A stretch of 64,000 nucleotides of DNA, taken from assembly GCF_000787375.1 (NCBI RefSeq), contig NZ_JRJU01000023.1, forward strand, positions 1-64,000, given 5' to 3'. This document shows, one piece after another, positions 34,078 through 41,952 of this stretch. Origin of the DNA: Halalkalibacter okhensis (GTDB lineage Bacteria; Bacillota; Bacilli; Bacillales; Bacillaceae_D). How positions within the stretch are numbered: the first letter of the stretch is position 1; every line of letters starts with the position of its first letter. A program made the translations under genes and the position numbers. The notes beneath the pieces are model-generated. The model worked only from the letters and a program-made list of their open reading frames with translations, had not been told where the DNA came from and made no database searches.

Positions 34078-34857
34078 CTATGCAGAGGTTGGGTTTTCCA
34101 CGTATTTTACTTTGTTCCCCGCCAATCCTGTTTGAAAGTAATACCCTGTTAGAAATGACTCAAATAAAGCCATGAACTGTTCATGTTCATGAATATGTGC
34201 CACATGTCCAGCATTTTTTATCTCTTCATAGTGCACATGAGGAAGCCATTTCTTCATCTCAATCAGCGTGCTTTTATAAAGTTCATCATATTCGCCCATC
34301 ACCCACAGAACCGGCATGTGTAATCGAAGCAGTGCCGCTTTTGAATCAAATTCCAATTGCAGACGAATGGATTTCTCTAACCCATCGGGATCAACTTGCA
34401 GGGCATATTTATAAAAAATAGATTCTGAGTCTTCTCGTATGAATGAACAATTTGGATTTAACATTTTTGCGTATTTAGCTAGCCAAACCTGATGCTCATA
34501 CTGACTTTTCTGCTCAACCAATCGAGTAAGCCTTTCGTTAAATGGCGAACGAACTCTGCAACAATATCCCCCGACAAATGTCATACTAGAAACCATTTGA
34601 GGATATGTGCAAGCAAAGGCCTGAGCAATAATACTACCGAAACTTAAGGCGCAAATATGAGCTTGTCTAATGCTATATTTAACAAATATTTGGTAAAGCT
34701 GTTCGATGAACACATCTAAGGAAGGCATGACACCTCGAAGATCATAGATGTCATAAGAGATACATTGATAGCGTTCTTGCAACACGTCCATTTCCCTCTT
34801 AAATGTATTCTTATTTCCGACAATCCCATGCAAAAAAATAATCGTTTCTTTTTTCAT
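34078..34857 (-). CDS. Alpha/beta hydrolase
   Basis: Cytoplasmic hydrolase of 259 residues. IIFLHGIVGNK gives the oxyanion loop, the nucleophile elbow is ALSFGS (Ser ~88; the usual first Gly is Ala), the acid is Asp in VMGEYDELY and the His is in NAGHVAHIHEHEQF. The triad is complete. The length and cap region fit a small esterase, lactonase or MenH-like enzyme, but the substrate cannot be told. The ATG at 34857 follows AGAGG; the longer frame has no ribosome site. Its leader may contain the structured element at 34982-35098. Confidence 0.85.
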   Translation of the reverse strand: MKKETIIFLHGIVGNKNTFKREMDVLQERYQCISYDIYDLRGVMPSLDVFIEQLYQIFVKYSIRQAHICALSFGSIIAQAFACTYPQMVSSMTFVGGYCCRVRSPFNERLTRLVEQKSQYEHQVWLAKYAKMLNPNCSFIREDSESIFYKYALQVDPDGLEKSIRLQLEFDSKAALLRLHMPVLWVMGEYDELYKSTLIEMKKWLPHVHYEEIKNAGHVAHIHEHEQFMALFESFLTGYYFQTGLAGNKVKYVENPTSA

Positions 34858-34981
34858 CTCGAAACCTCTTATTATTTTAGTCATAGAAATCATTATACAA
34901 ATATATTAATTGCATTCATTCTTTTTATTATATTTCCTTCAGGTCTAACTAGCAAAGTGAAACTTATGGAAGAAGAGCCTA

Positions 34982-35098
34982 ATAATCCTTAATGGACCAC
35001 AACGCATTTTGAAAAGTGGGAAATGTGGGGCCGAGCGCGGATTGTCCAACGCTCGCTTAAGTTTGATGGACTATGTGAAGAAACCATAAGGGGATTAT
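34982..35098. ncRNA. Candidate structured RNA or mobile hairpin (three-way junction)
   Basis: ATAATCCTTAATGG (34982-34995) pairs with CCATAAGGGGATTAT (35084-35098) as a long closing stem with one bulge. Inside are two small hairpins: CATTT/AAATG (35005-35025) and GAGCG/CGCTC (35033-35054). It lies in the gene-free 270 bp between the DUF2187 gene stop and the hydrolase start. It could be a leader structure of the hydrolase gene or a small inverted-repeat mobile element. No known riboswitch was recognised. Confidence 0.4.
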
Positions 35099-35127
35099 CT
35101 TTTTACCGGAACTGATGAATAGAAAAA

Positions 35128-35337
35128 TTACCCTGTAATTTTCTTGTAACTATCATGTTTCACGACCGTTCGCAGGTTGCTTCCGTCCTGTTGCGTAATC
35201 GCATCAAAATTAACGGCAATCGTATTATTATAAACGTTGATCACCGTCGCCTTCTCCCCTTTGTATTCCCCTTTTGTCACTTCCACCCGATCATCAATTT
35301 GTATATTTATTTCAGGCTTTTCTGCTACATCTGACAT
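35128..35337 (-). CDS. DUF2187 (YkvS-like) small protein
   Basis: A 69-residue cytoplasmic protein. The core from ~residue 13, IQIDDRVEVTKGEYKGEKATVINVYNNTIAVNF, is a KOW/SH3-like barrel, as in YkvS-type DUF2187 proteins. Such small barrels often bind RNA or proteins; the role is not known. AAGGAG stands before the start. It is a single gene behind copy 2 of the CACTGAAAAAG hairpin. Confidence 0.8.
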   Translation of the reverse strand: MSDVAEKPEINIQIDDRVEVTKGEYKGEKATVINVYNNTIAVNFDAITQQDGSNLRTVVKHDSYKKITG

Positions 35338-35429
35338 GAAAACAACTCCTTTTGAACAAAATAACTACTGTTATAAGCATTTGATGTTTGGGTTGGATTT
35401 ATTAAATAAAAAAGCTGGGAAATGATGTG

Positions 35430-35492
35430 CACTGAAAAAGGTACGATTTCACCTTTTTCAGTGGCCTTGTGATTTCCCGTTTTTCGGTGCCT
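35430..35492. repeat. CACTGAAAAAG hairpin element, copy 2
   Basis: CACTGAAAAAGGT (35430-35442) pairs perfectly with ACCTTTTTCAGTG (35451-35463), then a half-site GTTTTTCGGTGCC lies at 35478-35490. It sits 30 bp from array G, downstream of the TSUP gene. Confidence 0.8.
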
Positions 35493-35524
35493 TTCTTATC
35501 CTGGCACATATGCTTATTTGAAGC

Positions 35525-35625
35525 TTGCTGTCCAAACTCCGCTATTTGCTGGCGGGAATCAGACTTATTCTGTCCAAACTTGGACATTTGCTGTCCGAAC
35601 TGAGCCTCATTCTGTCCAAACTCTA
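35525..35625 (+). repeat. 21-bp phased repeat array G (5 boxes)
   Basis: Boxes start at 35528, 35549 (CTGGCG), 35570, 35591 and 35612. The array abuts the stop codon of the TSUP transporter gene and shares 1-3 bp with it. Confidence 0.92.
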
Positions 35626-36366
35626 AAGAAGAGCAGTCACCATCAAATTGGCAGCGGCGATTGCCACAACAATAGCGGCGATCTTCTTAATATTTTGCTG
35701 AGAAAGCTTGGCGAATAACGCAACTCCAAGACGCGAGCCAATCAATACACTCACAAGACCAACAGCGAAATACCCTAAAAACCCAAGCGAAAAATCACCA
35801 TTCACCCCATGCAGCGTCACGGTCATTACGGCGGTTGCAACAAAAGTCACCTGAAGATTGGCGCTATAGGAATACTTGTTATGATGAAAAAGCAAAAGAA
35901 AATAAAACACAAAAAACGGCCCACCAACAGCAAACACTCCGCCAATGAGACCACCAGCTAATCCTAAAACGATGGGAAGCCACGTTCCATTTACTTTCGT
36001 ATCGGGCTTCGGAGGCTTGCTTTTAAACAAATACACAACAACACAAATTAAAAACACACCAAGGAACACTTGCAAAATATCAAGCTCCCCAAAATGATGC
36101 AAAATAAAAAAGCCACCAACACGCCCAACTAACGCAGCCGACAAAATCACAACAAGCGACCGCCACTCTATATGTTTAAACAATTGCCAAGCAATACTCA
36201 CTGACAACACAAGCGCGAGCGACACAACCAGAAGCGTACTTTCTTTTACCGTAAACATCAAAGGCAAAAAGCTCATAGCAATCAACCCAAAGCCAAAGCC
36301 ACTCACCCCTTGAATAAAACTCCCAAACAATAGGATCAAAAATATAATTGCTAACTCTAAGATCAT
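35623..36366 (-). CDS. TSUP (TauE/SafE) family transporter
   Basis: Integral membrane protein of 247 residues with about eight helices. The family repeats are visible in GFIQGVSGFGFGLIAMSFLP at the N-terminus and GLAGGLIGGVFAVGGPFFVFY in the middle. TSUP proteins export sulfite, sulfonates or other small anions. No sulfur-metabolism gene is adjacent, so the substrate is open. The ribosome site is modest (AAAGG, 11 bases before the ATG). The 21-bp array begins immediately at its stop codon. Confidence 0.88.
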   Translation of the reverse strand: MILELAIIFLILLFGSFIQGVSGFGFGLIAMSFLPLMFTVKESTLLVVSLALVLSVSIAWQLFKHIEWRSLVVILSAALVGRVGGFFILHHFGELDILQVFLGVFLICVVVYLFKSKPPKPDTKVNGTWLPIVLGLAGGLIGGVFAVGGPFFVFYFLLLFHHNKYSYSANLQVTFVATAVMTVTLHGVNGDFSLGFLGYFAVGLVSVLIGSRLGVALFAKLSQQNIKKIAAIVVAIAAANLMVTALL

Positions 36367-36771
36367 TACGTAGCGAACCTTTCATTAGTAAAGTAGCTTG
36401 CTGAAACAAGCCATGTTTTATTATAACAGAGCCTGTCAGTTATCACAGATGACTTGCTTAGGAAGCTCGGAGGAACGTTCTTAGCACATATATAGTTCAA
36501 ACCCTGGCCTATTTTAAATCGCCTTCCTTCGTTATAACTCCATTTACCTTCAACAACTCTCTACAAATTTAGACAATCTTAAAAATCCTCTGAGTCATAC
36601 TGCTAAACAGCCTGATAACCATTTTCAAATATCTTCCATCATTCAACTTGTAAAACAAAGTCGATATATGTAAAACGATTACAAAAGGGGATTGGCTGAT
36701 TTTGTAGAAGTGAGAGGTATCAAAGAACGGAAAAATCGACATGGACTATTAAAAAACGGAAGGTGAATGAT
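36367..36771. other. Intergenic region without a recognised gene
   Basis: About 400 bp between divergent genes. It is AT-rich and should contain the promoters of both. I found no ribosome site with a meaningful frame, no repeat of the families described and no stable hairpin. Confidence 0.4.
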
Positions 36772-37260
36772 ATGCTAAAAATGTTCAAAATCTTCAAAAC
36801 TTCTTATAGCAAAGAGCAGGATCTGTGCGAACGCAAGCTTGTAAGGATAATGAAACGTTTAAATGTGGCCTATTTCGATTACAATTGGGATCGCACCAGT
36901 TGTTATATTGAATTCCGATATCATGAAACCTTGTACAAAATGGAGCACTCATCTGACAAAGCCACGGGAACCGCTGTGGCAGAATTAAAAAGTGGGCTCG
37001 ATTGTTTAATTGAATTAGTGGATACGCTTGAGGATCTTTGCATCATTATTGACCGAGGAACCTATAAGCTCGAAACATGGCTATCCGGCATGAAAAAGAC
37101 CGCTTTAGTCGAAGAGAAACCTGAGTCCTTAGAGAAAGCACAAATCAAACATAAGCTATCCGGAAAACAAAAACACGATGAATTTGCCCTCGTTGCCTCC
37201 GAATCATCACTAGTCGACTTTGACCGAAACAAAGTCGTCCACCGCACTAAAAGCAAATAA
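36772..37260 (+). CDS. Hypothetical cytoplasmic protein (162 aa)
   Basis: The ATG at 36772 follows GGAAGGTGA by five bases. The protein has an alpha/beta N-terminal part with YFDYNWDRTSCYIEFRYHETLYKMEHS, a helical middle (LDCLIELVDTLEDLCIIID), and a Lys/Glu-rich linker ending in a basic tail. No membrane helix or signal peptide is present. The first ~115 residues look like one compact domain. I do not recognise the family. It stands alone with its own terminator. Confidence 0.6.
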   Translation: MLKMFKIFKTSYSKEQDLCERKLVRIMKRLNVAYFDYNWDRTSCYIEFRYHETLYKMEHSSDKATGTAVAELKSGLDCLIELVDTLEDLCIIIDRGTYKLETWLSGMKKTALVEEKPESLEKAQIKHKLSGKQKHDEFALVASESSLVDFDRNKVVHRTKSK

Positions 37261-37261
37261 A

Positions 37262-37305
37262 AGAGACGCCTCAAAGCAATTCATGCTTCGAGGCGTTTTG
37301 TTTTT
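37262..37305 (+). terminator. Terminator behind the 162-aa protein gene
   Basis: ACGCCTCAAAGCA pairs with TGCTTCGAGGCGT, followed by TTTGTTTTT on the plus strand. An A-rich stretch before it lets it serve the convergent small gene as well. Confidence 0.85.
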
Positions 37306-37308
37306 AAT

Positions 37309-37452
37309 CTATCTGTGTTGTTCATGCAGTTGGTATTTTTGATACATCTCTTTGTATCCGATTGTTTTAAAGTGCATCACTTCATAATACGTTAGCTCGG
37401 ATGACTTCGTTTGGTTTATGAACCAGGATCTTAGATTGGTTAACAGAACCAT
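37309..37452 (-). CDS. Small hypothetical protein (47 aa)
   Basis: A short frame with a very strong ribosome site, GGGGGAGGGG, five bases before the ATG at 37452. The product begins MVLLTNLRSWFINQ and is rich in Tyr, Lys and Gln, with a His-rich end (QLHEQHR). The ribosome site and convergent terminator suggest a real gene, possibly sporulation-related given its size. No family recognised. Confidence 0.5.
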   Translation of the reverse strand: MVLLTNLRSWFINQTKSSELTYYEVMHFKTIGYKEMYQKYQLHEQHR

Positions 37453-37610
37453 CAAACCCCTCCCCCTTTTTACAGGATATTCTGACTTAAGGAAAAGGAT
37501 CACTCTTTTTCTCTGATCATGCGCAAAATCCTCCGTCTCCTAGGCTCAAGCACCCCCGCCTCCCACTAGCCATATACTACCGATATACAAACAACCAACG
37601 GAGTGAATCA

Positions 37611-39329
37611 ATGATGAGAACAACACCAACTGCCTCCCGCTTACTCCCTGCCTACATCCATACGAAAGACGGAAAAAAATGGGGCTATATTAACATCAAC
37701 GGTCAATTTATCATCGAACCTCAATTTGATGAGGCCAATGAGTTTCAAATGAACGGACTGGCGATCGTTAGCCTAAACAATCAATATGGCTTACTTGATC
37801 AGACGGGACAGTTTTTTATCCCTCCTATTTATGATTCAATTTTGCCTTTTACAGATGGTCGTGCTATCATCACCGATCATGAAGGCTATAAAGTTATAAA
37901 CGAAGGAGGTCATGTCCTAACAAAAAAAGCATACGAACTCATTATGCCTTATGTAAACCAACGTGCTGTGTTCGCTGATACTAGTAACAATCAATATCGT
38001 TACGGCTATTTAGACGAGCTTGGTAAGGAACGAATTCCAGCTCAATTTGAAATCGCTTATGATTTTAAAGACGGCAAAGCACTCGTGAAAATAAAAGAAA
38101 ATGAATTTGCTCTTATCCAACTAAGCGGCGAGGTCGCTCACAGCTTCCCTTATGCCTCAATGATGGGCTATAGCGAAGGACTGATTGCATTCAGTCAGGC
38201 TTTTGGAGACAAATGGGGCTATGTAGATGAACAAGGCAAGGTCGTGATTCCCCCTCAATATACGTACGCATCACCATTTAAAGATGGCAGAGCCGTCATC
38301 AACCTGTCTGAGGGGATCGATAACCAATACGGACTCATTGATAAAAACGCGACCTTGCTTCTTTCCCCTATCTATAACGATATGATTTCATTAGGGGAAC
38401 AACGAGTCGCCATTGGAAAGGCTCGTGACGACAAGCAGCCGTTTGTTGGTTCAACATACGGGATTGCTACAACAGCCGGGGGGATTTTGACTGATTTTCT
38501 TTATGATTCTGTAGGAGAATACCAAGACGGATTAAGCCCTGTAACTGCCGGACAGTACACGTTTTTCATTGACCTAAGCGGAAGACGCGCCCAAACACTC
38601 CCCGTTATTTCAGGTGTCGGAACGGTTAGGTTAATCGACGATCGTATCGAAGCGAATGTTGATCACAGTTTGTCCTACTACAACCGAGCAGGACAAATCA
38701 TCTATCAACCGAATACGAGCTATCCATTAAATGACCAATACCGCATTCATATTGAAAAATATCAACCAAATAAGGATTATCTCGTCTATTATCCGCGAAT
38801 CGAAGGAATGACAAACACCGAAGCCGAAAAGCAGGTAAATGACGAGCTCCAACAAAAATCAAAAGTCGTCCCTGTACCTCCTACTCAAATAGACTATGAA
38901 TATGTCGGTAATTTCTCCGTCTCCTTTTTTCAAAAAAGTCTACTCATCCTCAAACTAGAAGGCTATGACTACCGATTTGGTGCTGCTCACGGAATGCCCT
39001 ATCAAGTCCATGTCCCGATTGATTTAAACACAGGTACAATCTACGAGCTCAAAGACCTTTTTAAACAAGACAGCCACTATGTAAAAGTAATCAGCGAGTC
39101 CATCGAGAAACAAATTCAAAAAGATCCACAATCCTACTTTCCTGACCAATACAAAGGCATCCAACCTGACCAACCCTTTTATATCGACAACGATTCTCTT
39201 TTCATTTATTTTGAACCCTATGAAATTGCCGCCTATGCAGTAGGGTTCCCAACATTTATGATTCCTTTTACGGAAATCATGGCCATCATTGATGTGGATG
39301 GGGCGTTTTGGAGGGCGTTTAGAGGATAG
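37611..39329 (+). CDS. WG-repeat protein with C-terminal DUF3298-like domain
   Basis: A 572-residue cytoplasmic protein without signal peptide. Residues ~15-390 contain about eight to ten WG repeats, each with KWGYININGQFIIEPQFDEA-like wording (Gly-Tyr or Gly-Leu-Ile-Asp, then Pro-x-Tyr/Phe-Asp), forming a propeller-like array. The last ~180 residues, from HIEKYQPNKDYLVYYPRIEGM to the end, resemble the DUF4163/DUF3298 module of RsiV-type anti-sigma factors, with the IYELKDLFK and EIAAYAVGFPTFMIPF motifs. In RsiV that module binds lysozyme outside the cell, so its cytoplasmic location here is odd. GGAGTG precedes the ATG by five bases. Single gene; role unknown. Confidence 0.82.
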   Translation: MMRTTPTASRLLPAYIHTKDGKKWGYININGQFIIEPQFDEANEFQMNGLAIVSLNNQYGLLDQTGQFFIPPIYDSILPFTDGRAIITDHEGYKVINEGGHVLTKKAYELIMPYVNQRAVFADTSNNQYRYGYLDELGKERIPAQFEIAYDFKDGKALVKIKENEFALIQLSGEVAHSFPYASMMGYSEGLIAFSQAFGDKWGYVDEQGKVVIPPQYTYASPFKDGRAVINLSEGIDNQYGLIDKNATLLLSPIYNDMISLGEQRVAIGKARDDKQPFVGSTYGIATTAGGILTDFLYDSVGEYQDGLSPVTAGQYTFFIDLSGRRAQTLPVISGVGTVRLIDDRIEANVDHSLSYYNRAGQIIYQPNTSYPLNDQYRIHIEKYQPNKDYLVYYPRIEGMTNTEAEKQVNDELQQKSKVVPVPPTQIDYEYVGNFSVSFFQKSLLILKLEGYDYRFGAAHGMPYQVHVPIDLNTGTIYELKDLFKQDSHYVKVISESIEKQIQKDPQSYFPDQYKGIQPDQPFYIDNDSLFIYFEPYEIAAYAVGFPTFMIPFTEIMAIIDVDGAFWRAFRG

Positions 39330-39387
39330 TCAATATGGGGAGTGAACCATATTCCCATTCTTTAATTGCAAAAGGAGGCATTCAATC

Positions 39388-39471
39388 TTGCAGGATATAA
39401 TCGCGGCTCCTAAAAAAGAAATCATTCATTCAGTAAATTCCAAAAGAAGAACCACCCCATGGTCCACTTAA
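39388..39471 (+). pseudogene. Short frame cut by the left inverted repeat (27 codons)
   Basis: AAAGGAGG stands nine bases before a TTG codon. The frame reads QDIIAAPKKEIIHSVNS, then enters the inverted repeat at ~39445 and stops at 39471. The good ribosome site and immediate truncation at the repeat suggest the 5' end of a gene interrupted by insertion. No continuation was found beyond the right repeat. Confidence 0.35.
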
Positions 39472-39481
39472 CGGGTTTACT
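39446..39481 (+). repeat. Left inverted repeat of the kinase segment
   Basis: GAAGAACCACCC followed, after a degenerate stretch, by TTAACGGGTTTACTT. The right end (40719-40754) carries the same words in inverse orientation. It marks the left end of a ~1.3-kb segment. Confidence 0.7.
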
Positions 39482-39516
39482 TCAGAAGTGCAAACAAGCC
39501 ATTCGCAAGCAGAATC

Positions 39517-39570
39517 ACACGCAATTTCACAGCAGAAATCACATGTGATTTCTGCTGTGAAATTGCGTGT
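39517..39570. repeat. 54-bp perfect palindrome
   Basis: Arms 39517-39543 and 39544-39570 are exact complements, 27 bp each with no spacer, centred on CACATGTG. It consists of AATTTCAC and AGAAATCACA words, partly repeated near the other end of the segment. Confidence 0.95.
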
Positions 39571-39815
39571 TTTATTGTTAAACATACAGAAAATTACACA
39601 GGAATTCGCACACCTATTCACATAGGTGGAAATAAATATTCCTTCTTGTGATTTTGATGTGATTTGCTATGAGAATTCTAACGTGAAAGAGAAGGATATG
39701 GATATTTATGTTAAAATAAAAGAAAGCAATGTACTTAAACAAACGGGCAGTTTAGCGACAGATAGACATATCTAATATAGTGTGCTTATCTAATTGAATG
39801 GAGGGTCTAATAATT

Positions 39816-40334
39816 ATGGGTATTAGGAATTATCTGGTTGAAGGCGTTTCCGGCACAGGCAAAACTACGGTCTGCAACGAATTGCAGCGGCGCGGTTACC
39901 ATGCCATTCATGGTGACCGTGAATTAGCTTATCAAGGCGATCCGGAAACTGGTACACCAATGGATAGCGCTACGCACGAGAACCACATTTGGCACATAGA
40001 TAAAGTAAAAGCTTTGGTCGCCAACCAGGATGAGGCGGTCACATTTTTCTGCGGTGGTTCGCGGAATTTCCCCAAATTCATCAATCTCTTCGACGGCGTG
40101 TTTGTCCTTGAGGTCGACCTGGAAACCTGTCTCCGGCGGATTGATGAGCGAGTGACACTGGACCCAACTGACTGGGGTGGAAGACCAGAGGAACGGGAAA
40201 TCATTTCGCGCTTGCATCAAACCAAAGAAGGCATTCCCAAAAACGGGATTATAATCGATGCCACCGCACCGATCGATCAAGTCGTTGACGAGATCATCCG
40301 TCAAAGCGAAGAAAATAAAAGCCAACGACAGTAA
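39816..40334 (+). CDS. P-loop nucleoside/nucleotide kinase-like ATPase
   Basis: A 172-residue cytoplasmic protein. Walker A is GVSGTGKTTVCNEL (~residues 9-22), followed by GYHAIHGDRELAY as a likely acceptor loop. FFCGGSRNFPKFINLFDGVFVLEVD forms the second strand, and a lid-like stretch has LRRIDERVTLDPTDWGGR. Size and order match small adenylate/shikimate-kinase-like proteins often annotated AAA family or nucleoside kinase. The substrate is unknown. GGAGGG stands ten bases before the ATG at 39816. Its base composition is higher in G+C than its neighbours, and it is the only gene in an inverted-repeat-bounded segment, pointing to transfer. Confidence 0.8.
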   Translation: MGIRNYLVEGVSGTGKTTVCNELQRRGYHAIHGDRELAYQGDPETGTPMDSATHENHIWHIDKVKALVANQDEAVTFFCGGSRNFPKFINLFDGVFVLEVDLETCLRRIDERVTLDPTDWGGRPEEREIISRLHQTKEGIPKNGIIIDATAPIDQVVDEIIRQSEENKSQRQ

Positions 40335-40595
40335 ACTCATGGTTGCGATAGCCCAATACAACCGGTGCATCTGGGTACGAATTTTATTTCAGACGATGTT
40401 AAATTACGTATGAAATACACTAGATATTTTTAGTATATTGGCACTGATTTTAGGGGTAGGGTATCTGACTTAGTGACGAATATATGCCTATCAAGATACC
40501 AAAAATCAAAAAAATGAAAAATCCGTACTTAAACTCCCTCAGTTAGATTCTATTTATTAAAGGGAGCGTTAGTGAAAAAAACAAACATGAAAACA
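40335..40595. other. Gene-free stretch behind the kinase gene
   Basis: AT-rich sequence with no frame supported by a ribosome site apart from a 25-codon frame at ~40573 that runs through the terminator and was not accepted. It may hold decayed transposon sequence. Confidence 0.4.
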
Positions 40596-40631
40596 AAGGT
40601 ACGAAGAATCGCTTCTTCGTGCCTTTTTAGT
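40596..40631 (+). terminator. Terminator inside the kinase segment
   Basis: AGGTACGAAGAA pairs with TTCTTCGTGCCT, followed by TTTTAG on the plus strand. Confidence 0.8.
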
Positions 40632-40718
40632 ATGCGAATTATACTGTGATTTAAGTTGCAAAAAAAGCGTGATTTAGCGTGTGTATTTGTCTGTGTTTTA
40701 CCATTTTTTCACCTCACA

Positions 40719-40754
40719 AGTAAACTCGTTAATGGTCCACTAGGGTGGTTCTTC
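40719..40754 (-). repeat. Right inverted repeat of the kinase segment
   Basis: Read on the minus strand: GAAGAACCACCC, a degenerate stretch, then TTAACGAGTTTACTT. It matches the left repeat at 39446-39481. Confidence 0.7.
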
Positions 40755-40771
40755 ATTTAAGTAATCCCTTT

Positions 40772-41299
40772 CTACGAGGCCTTCCTCTTCTTCATCGCCT
40801 TCGTAATATATCCGCCTTTAAAGTTGCGAGGCTCATAAGAGATGATAAATGCATTCGGCTCGTGCGAACTGACAATCTTCATAAACTCTTTTTCACGGTC
40901 ACGTCTAGCGGTGCAATCAAGCCGATATCTACGAGCATGATTCATCCCTTCCACTTCAGACATTGAGACGCTGAAGCCTTCCTCTCGCAGGTGACTTGAT
41001 AACGTTTCATTTCTATTCATAATGTTTACCTCAATCGACACGTAACCGATTGCGAGCTTCTGTTCGATCAATTGACCGAGATAAACACCTATACCAAAAC
41101 CTAACGCGTAGGCAACCATATTTAAATAATTGGAAAGATCACTAAAGACAATTCCAAGTGCAACAACGTAAATGAGTCCTTCAAGGATCCCAAGTGCCGC
41201 TGCCTTTTCTTTCATCCCCTTGACCATTAAGATCGTTCTCAATGTAAGCACAGGAACAAACAACAATTGGGCTATGAAAATAATCAGTGCTTGAAGCAT
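40772..41299 (-). CDS. UPF0316/DUF2179 membrane protein (YebE-like)
   Basis: A 175-residue protein with three membrane helices in residues ~1-75 ([24 protein letters not shown] first) and a cytoplasmic C-terminal DUF2179 domain (~100-165) with [32 protein letters not shown]. This is the UPF0316 arrangement. DUF2179 is a small-ligand-binding fold; the role is unknown. The ATG at 41299 follows AAGGTGA; the longer frame has no ribosome site. Single gene next to the right end of the kinase segment. Confidence 0.88.
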   Translation of the reverse strand: MLQALIIFIAQLLFVPVLTLRTILMVKGMKEKAAALGILEGLIYVVALGIVFSDLSNYLNMVAYALGFGIGVYLGQLIEQKLAIGYVSIEVNIMNRNETLSSHLREEGFSVSMSEVEGMNHARRYRLDCTARRDREKEFMKIVSSHEPNAFIISYEPRNFKGGYITKAMKKRKAS

Positions 41300-41424
41300 C
41301 GTCTCACCTTCCCCCCTAAAATGTTCAACCTGTGTAGTGTAACAGGATTTCACTGATGAATCTACACGATTCCCGTAACATGTATTGGTAAAACATGTTC
41401 CTCCAATTTTACTAGTATCTTTTG

Positions 41425-41470
41425 ACGAAAAAAAGAACCACCGCTCACCTTTAAGAACAGTCGGTCCCTT
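41425..41470 (-). terminator. Terminator of the zinc-ribbon protein gene
   Basis: On the minus strand GGGACCGAC pairs loosely with GGTGGTTC, followed by TTTTTTTCG. Confidence 0.55.
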
Positions 41471-41478
41471 CTCCTACA

Positions 41479-41691
41479 TCAATCAATTACTCTCGCTACT
41501 TCTTTGTTACACTTTTGACAATACCCTTTTAAAATAATCGCGAAGTCTGAAGAATCAACATGGTAATTTACAATGGTCGTCACTCCACAATTGGAACAAA
41601 AAACATTGTCTTCAAGTCGCTTTCTAATATCAGCTGGCATCGCTTGCCACCGCTTTAAGGCTAACTCGTCAGTTTGTTTGATCGTAACCAT
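41479..41691 (-). CDS. Small zinc-ribbon protein (70 aa)
   Basis: A 70-residue protein. The N-terminal half is a charged helix (LALKRWQAMPADIRKRLEDN); the C-terminal half holds two Cys pairs, FCSNCGV and YCQKCNKE, 24 residues apart, a treble-clef or ribbon pattern. AAAGGTG lies directly before the ATG. It resembles small Bacillus proteins annotated only as hypothetical. A nucleic-acid-related role is possible but not shown. Confidence 0.7.
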   Translation of the reverse strand: MVTIKQTDELALKRWQAMPADIRKRLEDNVFCSNCGVTTIVNYHVDSSDFAIILKGYCQKCNKEVARVID

Positions 41692-41894
41692 CACCTTTCT
41701 ATAGAACTATTATAGACAAAAATCACAAACAAAAGTCAGTCCCTATTAGAATACCTTATTTTTAATCATTTGCTAGATTATTACGATCATATTTAATGCA
41801 TAACAACCCACACCCCCCCTTGCAATCTTCTTGAAACCATCCTTTTATTATTTCGTGTATAATTAAAAAGGAAAATAAATACAGGAGGAGTTTT

Positions 41895-41942
41895 ATGAAA
41901 AAAGGAATCATCCTTTCTTCCATGATCATTCCTCTACTATAG
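41895..41942 (+). CDS. 15-codon hydrophobic leader or remnant peptide
   Basis: AGGAGG stands six bases before an ATG that opens MKKGIILSSMIIPLL and then TAG. It looks like the start of a signal peptide ended by a stop. A second AGGAGG and the 82-aa gene follow within 11 bp. It could be a leader peptide, a small membrane peptide, or a secreted-protein gene with a nonsense mutation. A TATAAT box lies at 41858-41863. Confidence 0.45.
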   Translation: MKKGIILSSMIIPLL

Positions 41943-41952
41943 CAGGAGGACT

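Larger units (their letters stand above)
39446..40754. mobile_element. Inverted-repeat-bounded ~1.3-kb segment carrying a P-loop kinase
   Basis: Both ends carry matching inverted repeats of ~37 bp. Subterminal TGTGATTT/AAATCACA words occur at both ends (39509-39570, 39645-39670, 40645-40685), as in transposons with several transposase-binding sites. Inside are one kinase gene and a terminator but no transposase. The kinase is visibly richer in G+C than its surroundings. I saw no target-site duplication. It looks like a non-autonomous transposon or remnant. Confidence 0.5.

Noticed and set aside
36490-36510. TTCAAACCC-like stretch resembling a tRNA T-arm
   Set aside because: No acceptor stem, anticodon arm or CCA-side complement is present around it.
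40573-40650. Short frame beginning KKTNMKTKVRR inside the kinase segment
   Set aside because: It runs through the terminator hairpin at 40596-40631 and has only a weak ribosome site.
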